Shown in pieces: positions 10,000 through 19,340 of a DNA stretch of 23,454 nt. Position numbers and translations under genes: made by a program. Positions within the stretch are counted from its first letter, which is position 1; the number at the start of each line of letters is the position of its first letter. A model generated the notes under the pieces. The model worked only from the letters and a program-made list of their open reading frames with translations. It searched no databases and was not told the DNA's origin. The stretch is from Paratrimastix pyriformis (taxonomy: Eukaryota; Preaxostyla; Paratrimastigidae): contig JAPMOS010000228.1 in assembly GCA_027972325.1 (NCBI GenBank), positions 22,501 to 45,954 of the forward strand, in the 5' to 3' direction.

Positions 10000-12392
10000 T
10001 ACCCCAGCGTGCTCGGCAATGTGGTCGGCGTCGAGATGTCCTTCTTCGAGAAGGAGTTCAAGAACCAGCTTCGCCAATCCGTCGAGAGCGCCGTGGCCTC
10101 GGCGGTCCCCTTTGGCTCGGCCCTGGCAGGCCCCGTGGTGGACCAGTTTCTGGGCCCCATCCTCTCGTTCATCAACTTCGAGGTCAGCCAGCCCGCTTGG
10201 CCTCCCTTCCCTCCGGCCCCTCCCGTCCCCCACTGACCTGCCCCCGATCATACCATACCCTCCCCTCTTCTGCTGCCCTCCATGCTCTGGCGCCTTTCCA
10301 CCCGGCCAGCAAATGGCCATTCAAGTCTCGGGGATGTTCTACCCACCGGTACAAGCTGTACACCGAGGACACGACCCTCCGAGATGTCTGTGCGGCTGTT
10401 TTTTCCATGGCGCGGTCGCTCACGCCTTGCTCGCGGGCAGCCTGACTTCATCCGCATCACGACCAACATTTTCGAGGTGCTGGGCGACCATTACTCCGTC
10501 ACCCTCACCCTGGCCCTGAACGTCTGCCCCGTCGCCCTTCTTCCGGCTTGGCGTCTCTCAACGCGGGGCATCCGCTCTCCCCTTTTTCGTGTCCAGATGG
10601 CCATGTCGCTGATCAACATGATCAAGCTCTTCCTCAACCAGGTCCCTGCCTGTCAGAGAGATAGTCGATGTATTCTGGCTCCATGCTGCTGGTGCAGATC
10701 TTCGACTCGACGACCATCATCCTGATCATCCTGGGCTCCCTGCTGATCTTCTCGCTGATGCTGGGCAACGTCGAGGAGAAGACCTACGAGTACGGCATGC
10801 TGCGGGCCCTCGGCATGAATAACAAGACCCTCGTCCACCTGACCCTCGTCCGTGGCTCGGCCGGCCCAGACCCGACTTGCCCCCCATGCCCCGACTTGCA
10901 CCCCCCGGTCCCAGAAGCGCATTAACGCCCCCCCACTCACCCGACTGTCTTTGACGCACCATCACCATCACCCCACCACCAGTCGAGCTGGTTCAGTCTT
11001 CCCGCGCTGTGGGCACGGGCCTGCTACTGGTGGTGTTCATCGTGATGTTCCCGGCCATTGCGGCCGTCGGGTGGGTGGTCCTGCTGCGGATCCCGCTGTT
11101 CTAACGGGGCCATCCTCTGCGTCCTGGTGGGCATCCTGATGCCCCTCATCTCCAACATCTTCCCCATCCGGGTCCGGCTCGGCCTCGCCACCCCCCTCCC
11201 ACCCTCCATCCCCCCCTGCCCTGCTCCCACCACAAAGGGCGCCCGGGCTGACACCTCGCCCCCTCTCCTCCTCCCTCTGACCAGCGGGCCCTGTCGAACA
11301 CCCTCCGGGACAGCCTGGACCTGTACCACCAGACGTTCGCCGGGACCCGGGTCACCTTCACCCACCTGGAGCGCCTCGGGCTGAGCCCCGTCCAGACGGC
11401 GGTGGCCATCCTCCTGGTGGTGGTGGGCTTCATGATGTACTACATCGCCCCCTCCGCGTTCGTCTACGGGAACATCTCTCTGTTCCTGTCCATCATGAAC
11501 GACCTCCTCATCGGTCCGCCGCCTCGCCACCTCGCCGCTGCTCCCTGCACGCGCGCCTCTCCCCACGGGATGGCTGACTTGGTCTCTTTCGCTCTCCCCC
11601 CCCACCCCCCCCCTCGCAGGGTTGGTGATTGGGCTGGCCATCATCAGCACCATCTTCCAGCCCTACCTGGAGCAGCTCATGCTGCACCTGATCATGTGGG
11701 GCTCGGACCGGCCCCTGAAGAAGCTCGTCCGCAAGTCCCTCGCCGGCCACCGGTCCCGCAACCGCAAGACGGCCCTGATGTTCACCATCTCGCTGGCCTT
11801 CATCATCTTCGCCGGTCCGCCCACGCCGCCCCCGTGGGGAATGGAGGGAGGGTGGGGGGGAGGGTAGGGGAGGGGATGGTGGCGGTTTCTTCCCTTCCTC
11901 GTCGCCGTGGGGTGGCGGGCGCCACCACCAGCAAACCCTCACCGCGGCCGCCCCTTTGTGTGCCTCCCGCCCGGTCCAGGGGCCATGTTCGCCCTGCAGG
12001 CCTCGATGATCTCGGACAACGTCCAGATGGGCCTGGGCTCGGACATCGTCATCACGGCCCCCTCCTTCAACGACCCCCTCGCGGTCTGTGCTGGTGCGAT
12101 CTGGCCCTCCCCTCCTCCCCTCTATCCCTCTGTCCCTCCGTCCCACCATCCCTCCTCCTCTCCATCCCTCCGTCCCTCGCGCTCGGGATGCTCACACTGG
12201 TGGCGGGTGGCCCTTGCCTCTGTAGGAGGACGACATGCGGGCCTGGCTGGAGGCCGAGCTGGCCCTGGGCAAGGCGAGCCGCATCACGGGGTACACCCCT
12301 TCGCCACCTTCCCGCTCAGATCGCACCGGTTCTTCACCGCCACCCGGCTCTCCAACCTGGCCGGTTGGCCCGAGACCCGCGCCGTCTGTGCG

Positions 12393-12470
<78 letters not shown>

Positions 12471-12936
12471 TCTCACGCACCCCCAGCCCCGCATGCCTCG
12501 TCTCATCGACCACCGACCACCGGTGTTCCATGGTCCCCGGCAGACGGTGACCGGCGTGGAGTCGCACTTCCGCTACGACACCTTCAACCAGTTCTACTTC
12601 CCGGGCGAGGTCTACGGGGGCCTCGCCTACAACCACAGCTCCAACGGGTCCCCCGACGTCTTCCAGTCAGACTCCAGCGCACGGCGCTGTCTCCGGGAGT
12701 TCCCGGCGCTTTAACGGTTCTGCCAAACCGACGATGGGTCTGCACCCCCGGGTTCCCCATCTCCTGGGCGCTCATCTCTTTTGGTGTTCTAATTGCGGCA
12801 GGCGGCACTGCAAACGGTCGCCGCGGTGTCCCTCCAGCGGGTCCTGACTGGTCCCTGCCCGACGACCCACTCCGGGCCCGTTTTCACCATCATGCGCAAA
12901 GCGGACGCAACGGCACCTCGCCCCACAGAAGATTGA
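10000..12936 (+). CDS. FtsX/MacB-like polytopic permease, 14 exons
   Basis: Membrane protein of the FtsX-like permease superfamily. Members are usually the membrane part of ABC-linked export or envelope-remodelling machines; in protists large stand-alone forms exist with unknown cargo. Exons: 10000-10182, 10310-10324, 10356-10385, 10441-10521, 10597-10641, 10665-10847, 10988-11171, 11285-11513, 11620-11814, 11980-12083, 12226-12290, 12320-12383, 12544-12657, 12802-12936 (TGA). The hallmark is exon 6: a hydrophobic helix (IILIILGSLLIFSLML), then VEEKTYEYGMLRALGMNN, the classic FtsX loop. Further helices are near LLLVVFIVMFP, GAILCVLVGILMPLISNIF, AVAILLVVVGFMMYY, LVIGLAIISTIF and ALMFTISLAFIIFAGAMFAL. 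The last follows a basic RSRNRKT stretch and starts an ectodomain, as in a second FtsX module. The exon 10988-11171 has one extra base (near 11100). The second module's final helices are absent, so the 3' end is uncertain, as is the start (an exon ending YFRAR at 9959 probably precedes). Confidence 0.78.
10325..10355 (+). other. Very short intron, 31 nt
   Basis: Removing GTCTCG...ACAAG joins MAIQ to LYTEDTTLRD in phase 0 and brings both into the frame of the next exon. Without it the frame ends early. The preceding exon would be only 15 nt, so an alternative model with other boundaries is possible. Confidence 0.45.
10642..10664 (+). other. Very short intron, 23 nt
   Basis: The interval GTCCCTG...GATAG separates MAMSLINMIKLFLNQ from SMYSGSMLLVQIFD. 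The two exons are in different frames, both are clearly part of the FtsX domain, and only removal of these 23 bases joins them. A two-base indel in the assembly would be the alternative. Confidence 0.55.
12291..12319 (+). other. Very short intron, 29 nt, GTA donor
   Basis: GTACACC...GCTCAG lies between the exon ending ASRITG and the exon starting SHRFFTATRLSN. Removal restores the frame exactly in phase 2. It is the only intron among those rebuilt whose donor is not GTC, and it ends in a good C/T-rich CTCAG acceptor. A missing C in the run at 12296-12299 would be an alternative explanation. Confidence 0.5.
12396..12470. repeat. GACCCC hexamer array, about 12 copies, in an intron
   Basis: Perfect tandem GACCCC units run inside the 160-nt intron 12384-12543 of the permease gene, starting 12 bases after its GTCTG donor. 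They read as Asp-Pro, Arg-Pro or Thr-Pro repeats in naive translation but lie outside the spliced frame. Confidence 0.9.
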
Positions 12937-13261
12937 AATGAAAAGACACCCATCAACCCGCTCGGCACGCCGCACACCGCTGCACACCGGCACACCGCGG
13001 CAGCAACAACATTCGAGCAAATCATTGGTCAATGCGTCTTCATACACCAAGGAGGCTGGTAGTTACACGTCACGCTGCCCTGGTTCCGGGGGCTGATGGA
13101 CAACCTCCAACAAACGGAACCTCCACTGCGAAGTCTGTGCTTCCGTCTCCTCACGCTTGGAACTCCAGCAAAAACTTCGACAATTCCGCCTCAAAGCCCA
13201 TTCGTCATCCTCTCCGGTTCGCCGGGTTTTCTCTCGATTCTTGCCTTGTGTGTGCGCGCGT

Positions 13262-13500
13262 GCATGCGCGCAGCATCACGAGACCCGTGAGCGCCTTGAG
13301 AACGGCTTGGAGATGCTGCAACTCTGACCACCGACCAACCTTGTTGGTTGGTCGGTATTCATCGTCTGCCGCCCGCTCACGCCATTTGCCCACGAAACCT
13401 GGAGGTACTGGCCGAGATCCACCAGCGGCTGGAGGGCTCTGAGAGCATGCTCAAGCGGAGGCACGAGATGAAGGAAAATACTGCCAACCGACAGCAAGAG
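13262..13500 (+). CDS. Two candidate coiled-coil exons of an unknown gene
   Basis: After a CGCGCAG acceptor, 13265-13318 reads HHETRERLENGLEMLQL. After the hairpin at 13330-13356, a second piece (13394-13500) reads VLAEIHQRLEGSESMLKRR and HEMKENTANRQQEV and ends before GTTTGG. Both are strongly heptad-like with Leu/Ile at coiled-coil positions and many charged residues. The first resembles the start of a dynein stalk coil (RLENGL), but the resemblance is short. No neighbouring exon with a domain is visible, so the gene is unknown. Confidence 0.4.
13330..13356. repeat. Perfect 11-bp inverted repeat (hairpin)
   Basis: The arm ACCGACCAACC (13330-13340) is followed by a 5-base loop TTGTT and its exact complement GGTTGGTCGGT (13346-13356). 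It lies between two candidate coiled-coil exons. There is no following T-run, so it is not a simple terminator. Confidence 0.7.
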
Positions 13501-13746
13501 GTTTGGCCCAGCCTCATCCCGAAGCAGGGAAAGGTGGTGTGGCCCCCTTGTGGCGCCCGTTTCTTTTTGAGCCGCCAGTCCCGCTAACTCGAAAGGCGCT
13601 AATTCAGGCCCGTTCCTTTTGTCCTTATGCCCAGATACGAGCCCAGGTTTGGGTTTCAAAGCCCCAGCTCCACGGTCGGCCCCGAGCAGTGGCGGTGTCG
13701 AGGACAATGTTTTCCAGAACAACCGGGCGAGGAATCTTCGGTCTTG

Positions 13747-13850
13747 TCCTCCTCCTCCTCCCACCCTCCTCCTCCTCCTCCTCCTCCTCCTCCCTCCTCC
13801 TCCTCCTCCTCCTCCTCCTCCTCCTCCTCCTCCTCCTCCTCCTCCTGCTC
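13747..13850. repeat. (CCT)n trinucleotide tract
   Basis: About 100 bases of CCT with a few interruptions. It lies about 55 bases upstream of the CTGCAG acceptor at 13906 and could act as an oversized polypyrimidine tract. Poly-Ser, poly-Leu and poly-Pro frames through it are artefacts. Confidence 0.9.
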
Positions 13851-13906
13851 CATTTCCTTCGCTTCCTTACTCCTTTGTTTCCCCCTTCCGTCCGCTATGC
13901 CTGCAG

Positions 13907-14116
13907 GCGACCCAGTGGCCACCACCCGTTCGATGGTCTCTCTCTGCGGCTCACGACCCGTACGGCCGCTTCCGGGCACCGACAGCCAAGGCGACGACGT
14001 TTGCCCTTTCCCGAGAGTACTCCCGAGACCGGGACTTCTGGGCCGATGGTGCTGGTGGCTCTGGCCAAACCTGGTCGGCCGACGAGCCCAACCTGGGCAG
14101 ATTCAGCTGCCCGATG
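13907..14116 (+). CDS. Candidate exon, product unknown
   Basis: The interval is open in phase 0 from a CTGCAG acceptor to a GTCGG donor (70 codons). It contains DPYGRF, SREYSRDRDFWADG and DEPNLGRFSCPM, rich in aromatic and Asp residues as in a folded extracellular or enzyme segment, but I recognise no family. A second frame is also open for most of it. The following intron could end at 14133 or at 14167. Confidence 0.35.
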
Positions 14117-14296
14117 GTCGGTGAGCCACGCAGATCTTAGAGGCGGTTTTGTGTCGACCCCACGCAGCTGGCCAGGGTGGGGACGGCCGGCGCACCCTCA
14201 CCGCACGGATCCGGCTCTTGTTGCCTCCCCACAAACGCACATTGCATTATTGATCCTCGTTTTCCCCTCTTGCTCCGCCGGGAATCGGCGTGTGCA

Positions 14297-15033
14297 GGCT
14301 TTTAGCCGCGGCCGCCGCCCACCTCGGTGCGAATCAGCAACCCATGAGCCGGCCGACTTCCACAATCGATAACAGCCACTTCCTTGCGGGGGCGACGGTG
14401 GTGGTGGCGGCCGCTCCTGCTGTCTCCGTGTCGGGCTGCGACTTGGTTCGCCTGCACCTTCGATGGCCATTGCGGCGGCGGGGCGAACTACTTGATATCC
14501 GCCACAATGTGACGGTGATCCTCACCTCAGGTCCGTGTTTATGCCCCCCGACAGCGCGTTCGGTTGCTGAATTATGCAGCTGTTCCTGTCATTGTCATCC
14601 GATCTCCGTTCTGTGGTTGTTGCGCGATGATTCTGCAGTGATGGTTTCGGCCACGGGAAGGAGCTTCGTGTTCTGGCGAGGGCCACAACACACGGTGAAT
14701 CACACGGCCCGCTCCATGGCGGATCACGTGGGAAATTACAACAACCTCACTTCAGCCACCACCTTCCGGCAGTGTGCGGCCGAGCCCATTGGCCTCGGGG
14801 CGGGGCAGCGGCCACTGCGGCCACTGCGGCCAGTGGTTTCCCACCGACGACGACGGGCAGATGGGTGCTGTTGCTTATCAGCTCCCCGCACGGCGGACGC
14901 GAAGAGACGCCACGCCACCTTCCCCCGTTTTCTAACGACGGAGGCAATCAGTGTTCCATTTTCCCGTCTGCCTCGACGGGCGCCGCAATGCCGATCCGAG
15001 CTGATTCCTCACCAGCTGGCTGGCTCCCCTTGA
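14297..15033 (+). CDS. Candidate ectodomain-like exons with three N-glycosylation sequons
   Basis: One frame is open throughout. A likely intron 14531-14638 (GTCCG...TGCAG, 108 nt, phase-preserving) divides it. The exon before reads AGATVVVAAAPAVSVSGC and LLDIRHNVTVILTS; the one after reads VMVSATGRSFVFWRGPQ, HTVNHTARSMADHV and GNYNNLTSATTF. NVT, NHT and NLT are sequons, suggesting a secreted or outer-membrane region. Beyond about 14800 the frame turns Arg-rich and is probably non-coding. It might belong to the permease ectodomain upstream or to a separate gene; no domain decides it. Confidence 0.35.
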
Positions 15034-15137
15034 GCCGCCCGGGCATGCACACTATTGGCGTCATGTTGGCTGGTCTGATGATCTCATCGACTCACTTCGC
15101 ACCCAGATCTGACAACCCCAACAAGGATCGTCGCCTC

Positions 15138-15250
15138 TGTCGTTCATTGGGACGACCTCAACAGCTTCGTGAAGAGCCTCAGCCAGCAGAGCGACCTCTG
15201 CCGCCCCCCGGAGCGGCGCGGGGGAGCCCTCGATGACTTACTGCCAGCTC
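15138..15250 (+). CDS. Weak exon candidate
   Basis: One frame reads VASVVHWDDLNSFVKSLSQQ and then SDLCRPPERRGGALDDLL after an acceptor-like CAACAAG. The amino-acid mix is normal for a soluble domain, unlike the C-rich flanks. It has no recognisable family, and no linked exon can be shown. Confidence 0.3.
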
Positions 15251-15900
15251 AACCTCTCCGGCTAGGCCTCACCGCTCCAAAGGAGGCAGGCCGTCGCTGG
15301 TGCTGTCAATTGGTCTGTTGCCAGCACTTGTCCTCCGTCCCACATGCCCACCCCACCAGCACCGCGAGTCCTGGTTGTCTGAAGAATTATGGGATCTCCC
15401 ATCCCATTACTTTTCCGACCACTGGACCCGACCACCACCGCCCACCGCCAACTGACCCACCGCCCATCAATCCACCCGCCATTAGCCCGGCTTTCGCATG
15501 GCACCGGCAGATCGTTCTGCCGGCTGTTTGCTGTCGATGGTGATCCGAGCCACACACACCAACCACCCACGTCGCCTCATTCGCCTCCAACCACCATCCC
15601 ACCACGACTCTCCCTCCTCCCCCCCCCCCCCCCCAGGCCCATCCCCAGGCCCATCCCCAGGCCCATCCCCCAGGCCCATCCCCAGGCCCGTCTCCAGGCC
15701 CCGCTCGGTCTGACCAGGCTCATCGGCGCCATTCGCGGTGGCCTCTTCCATCGAGCCATGGAACTCGACCATCCCCCCCCCCCCCCGTCCCCTATCCCCC
15801 ACCCATCCAAACCTCCCGCAATTCTGACCCGACGATCTCCCTCACCACCACCCTGCGGCCCATACGGCCCATGCGGCCCCGGTTTGGTTTGTTTTGGCTG
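15251..15900. other. C-rich non-coding stretch with a 12-bp array
   Basis: A C16 run at 15619-15634 is followed by about five tandem copies of CAGGCCCATCCC (to about 15706), ending in CTGACCAG, an acceptor-like sequence. Another C run lies at 15773-15786. Short frames on both strands are Pro/Gly repeats. I see no gene. Confidence 0.6.
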
Positions 15901-16928
15901 CGATATTGATATTGCGGTTTTGGCTTTTTTTACTAGAGTGCAGTTCCTTTTGCTGTGCACTGAGACAAAAAGACAGGGGAGGCTGGGGCTAGGCGGGAGG
16001 ACCAGAGAGAGCGCTGGCGGCCTGCGGGAGCGTCAAACAAGGGCGGGCGGCCGGGGGGGACATGGGGAAAACGACATGGAGCATATTGGGAGGGGGTTTC
16101 ATGCCATTCGTGGACCGTTTTGGGGGGAAATTCGTGGGAGGAAACAGTTGTCGGCCCTCAGGCGAGTCGCGCTGGAGCTGGGGAATGCCCGCAGAATGAC
16201 CGGAGACGGCGGGAACCCGCCCGGGATGCGTTTTTTCGGTTGGTCGGGAGGGTAGGTCCATCTTCCGAACGAGATCGCCCGGCCAAGAACAGGTCGCAGA
16301 GCCGCTCCCGATATGGCGTTGTACAGGCCCAGGGCTGCCCCAGAGAACGCCCCACCGGGCGGGCCCCAGGGTCAGGGGTGTTCCAGGAAAAAAGCCGCTT
16401 TTCTATCGGCGGGTACCCGGAAAAAACGTCTTCGGACCAGTTGTCGATGTCCCCGTTCCCCCACCCGGCGTGCGGCGGCCCTGGGTCTGGTTGTCAGTCC
16501 ACCAGGCGTGGGGTGGAGCCCCCCGATTCGTCATGGGTGGGCCTCTGGCGCGGCTTCGTCCCGGGTGCAGGTCCCCCGGACGGGTCGGGGGGTCCATGGG
16601 TCAGGTCGACCATGGGTCCTCCCGACCGGTGGGCCGACGGGCGATCGGGTCCCGATATCAGGTGCCCCCCTGGGGTCCTACACCCTGCCCTGGTGCCAGC
16701 CGATCCCGGGTTCGGCCGGCTCCCGGTGCGACATAACCAAGGGTACCCCCGGGGGGACCCGGGTACCCCCCAGGGACGACCCCAGGCTGCCCGCACCCGC
16801 GGAGGGCTCCACCCACCCTCACTCCCACCCACACCCACCCGGGTTCCCGGGCCCCCGGGGCCCCCCGGAAATCGACACTTTTCGTTTTCCCATACAAGGG
16901 GCTCGCGCGGGGTTTCTATTGACCCCGT
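15901..16928. other. Non-coding, very GC-rich region next to the LINE 3' end
   Basis: From 15901 to 16260 the composition changes from T-rich to purine-rich. From about 16260 to 16900 it is dominated by GGG/CCC palindromes, including three GGTACC-centred ones near 16410-16420 and 16738-16770 and a CCCGGGCCCCCGGGG block near 16845. A 6-bp inverted repeat (CGGGGT/ACCCCG) at 16908-16927 directly follows the LINE stop codon as read on the minus strand. Some of this may be the 3' untranslated part of the LINE. No poly(A) tail (poly-T on the plus strand) marks the end. Confidence 0.4.
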
Positions 16929-17393
16929 TCACTCCTCCTCCCGAATCCGCCTCGCCAATTGCAGATAGTCCGGACTCACCCTGTTACCATACAGACACAC
17001 CCGCTTTTTGATCATCTCCACATACTGCGGCATCACCCCTTTCCAATGAAATCTTCCCCCTATGATGAGGTCCGCCACACTCCGAATCTTCCTTTTCATG
17101 AGGGTCTGTCTGTGCTTCTTTGTTATCTTGCAGGGCTCCGCCATCTCTTCCAGTGTCGTCGGCATGCCGTACTTCACTTCCTCCTTCAGTTTCTCACCGT
17201 CCCTCAGGATCGCCATGTCTCTCCTGTGCATCACCTGCAACGCCCCAATCACCACCCCCGGCATCTTCTCCTGCCCGTGCATCTTCACCCACTTCCCTGC
17301 ATCATCCAACAGCGGCTCACGCGTCGTCCACAATTTCTGCAGCAGCGCGATCTCCTCCCTCAGCACCACTCCACACCCCTGCTCGTCCGCCAT
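16929..17393 (-). pseudogene. LINE ORF2 C-terminal segment
   Basis: A 155-codon frame to a TGA at 16929. It is rich in Lys, Arg and Glu and reads LREEIALLQKLWTTREP, then ITKKHRQTLMKRKIRSVADL, then LYGNRVSPDYLQLARRIREEE. It continues, in another frame, from the reverse transcriptase thumb segment ending near 17433. No zinc knuckle of the CCHC type and no RNase H motif are visible, although many LINEs carry one of these here. The role is presumably RNA binding or target interaction during reverse transcription. Confidence 0.65.
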
Positions 17394-17432
17394 CCTCCCA
17401 GAATTTGTGTCATCACCATCATATCATGGACA

Positions 17433-18309
17433 TCAATCGGGTCCTTCAGCCCCATACCCCTTCCTCCTCCGGAAAGAACAGCACCTCTGCCGGGTCGCAT
17501 TTCCCAATACAACCTCCGATTTCCTGAACACCCTCGCATATCTCTGCTTCAGTGTTTCCAAGTCCCTTGTCGGCATTGGGCACTGCCTCGCCGTGTATTG
17601 TAGGCAAGTCGAGACACACTCATTAATCATTTGCACCATCAACCTCGGAGGGACCTTCTTGTCCATGAGCCTGTGCAGTCGCCCACACATTTTCTGGATC
17701 ACCTTCTCCGTGTTGACCTTCATGTTCATCTCCTCATCTATCCATATCCCAAGATACCGAATTGCTCCACCCTTTTGCTGCACTCTGATCTTTCGACCCT
17801 CTCCCAGATCCAAGTCCGTCTTCCCCTTCACCCCGCCACACAGGTAGTCACACTTGCTCCACGACAGCTCCATACCAGCCTCTTCCACTTTCCGCCTTAC
17901 CGTATTCACCAAACGGACCATCTGTTCCCTTGTTCTCGTCACCAACATAATGTCGTCCGCAAATGCCAACACCTTTACCTTCCTGCCGCTATCCAGAATA
18001 TAGCCCCCTCCTGTCGTCTCACCTCCGCCAAGACTCCTTCCATGAAGGAGATAAACAGCAGGCAGGACAACGGGTCCCCTGACTAATTCCTCTCTCAATG
18101 TCATAGCTATCCGTCAACCCGTACCCCGTGATCACGCGCCTTTCTCCCCTCATACAAGCTGTCCACATACCTGACAAATTCCTCTTCCACCCCATCCTTC
18201 TCAACCCCTTTCTGAGCGCCTCCATGTCAACTGTATCATAGGCCTTTCTTATATCTAGCGCGCACATGTGGAACTCCTTACCTCCCATAATCTTCGAGTC
18301 CGTCAACAC
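17433..18309 (-). pseudogene. LINE reverse transcriptase domain
   Basis: Copies LINE RNA into DNA at a nicked target. Motif A (ALDIRKAYDTVD, near 18228-18262) has the catalytic Asp. Motif B (RGISQG then DPLSCLLFISFMEG, near 18035-18105) crosses a one-base frame change. Motif C (VLAFADDIMLV, near 17943-17975) keeps the two catalytic Asp. Thumb sequences (YLGIWIDEEMN; LHRLMDKKVPPRLM) follow in the same frame as motif C. Upstream, 18310-18600 holds further fingers sequence in broken frames. Motif content is that of non-LTR elements and not of group II introns or retroviruses. Confidence 0.85.
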
Positions 18310-18810
18310 CCCAAAATCTCGGCAATCGGCGTCTCAATCCTCCGATCCCTCAGGAAACCAAACTGCTCCGCCCCGAATACCCCTTTTCAACGCACCAGTC
18401 TTGAAATCTCGAGGCAATCACTACCTGCAGTCCTTTCAAAGACCTGTATTAAAGTTATAGGCCTTCTTCCGCCGGATCCCCGGATGCTCCGTCTGCGATT
18501 TGGTTGCCATATAGACCGAGCTGAGTTTCAGCTCCTCAGGAACCTCAGACTTCTGCAACATCTCGTTGTATCGCCTCCCCAACCACCCTTAATTTCGTCC
18601 TGACAAGCATGGACCATCTCCGCCGTCACTCCATCCGGGCCAGCCGCTTTCCCGTCCGGCAAAGCCCCAGTATTGTCTGGATATCATGCGTCGTCAGAGG
18701 GCCATAATTACCCTTCCACCCACGCCTCCCGTTACCTCCTCCAGTCTTTGCCCCGTCCCCACCGGCAGCTTCCTTTTTGCAAGCCCGCCATGAAACCCCA
18801 CCATCCCCTC

Positions 18811-19340
18811 TTAACCTCCGCCGGGTCCGACACCACCCTGTCCATCTTCCTCCGCATTTCGAGTCACGTAGGTTGTGATTGGCGCCGCGCCATCCGTCAT
18901 GATACCCTTATAGATACGCTTGCGCTTTCCCTCCAATGCCCTATCTCTCTTACCATAATGCACCGACCTCATCTTCGCCAGCTGTTTCAACATCTCCTTC
19001 CTCTTACTCAAGTCCTCCTCCGCCAGCGCTCTCCTCCTCAATTTCTTTATCCTGAAGGCTCAAAATCTCGATCCGTATTCATCACATCCCTATAGCCGAA
19101 ACGCAGCCAGCTGTCACCCGAAGAAACTCACTCATCTGTTCAAATGATGGCTCCTCCCCTTCACAGCTGCCTCTCGCAACATTTGCGCAACCTTCCCACG
19201 GTACTTTTCCATTTTCCCAACCATAACATCATACTCCTCCTTCTTCTTGTCCCGCAACAGTGCCTCCACATCCGTCCGGGGAGGGCAGATGGCCACCTTC
19301 CTCCGAGCCATTTTCACCGCAGAGGGCGCCATGTTTCCGG
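18811..19340 (-). pseudogene. LINE linker between endonuclease and reverse transcriptase
   Basis: Basic and helical segments: MARRKVAICPPRTDVEALL, then KKKEEYDVMVGKMEKYRGK (about 19132-19310), and RALAEEDLSKRKEMLKQLAK with RSVHYGKRDRALEGKRKR (about 18870-19041). Linkers of this kind, rich in Arg/Lys and coiled, lie between the endonuclease and polymerase domains of LINE ORF2. Several frame changes interrupt it. Confidence 0.6.

Noticed and set aside
12384-12543. Asp-Pro or Thr-Pro repeat protein segment
   Set aside because: The GACCCC array falls between a GTCTG donor and a CGGCAG acceptor whose exons join in frame without it.
13262-13320. Dynein stalk start (RLENGL) linked to the AAA2 fragment at 8.4 kb
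   Set aside because: The likeness covers about eight residues in a generic coiled coil, and a complete permease gene lies between the two sites.
13656-13979. Minus-strand poly-Glu/poly-Gly protein
   Set aside because: Direct reading of the (CCT)n tract; the plus strand has an acceptor immediately after it.
14800-14840. CACTGCGGC triplicate as a functional repeat
   Set aside because: Only three 9-bp copies within GC-rich DNA; too short to interpret.
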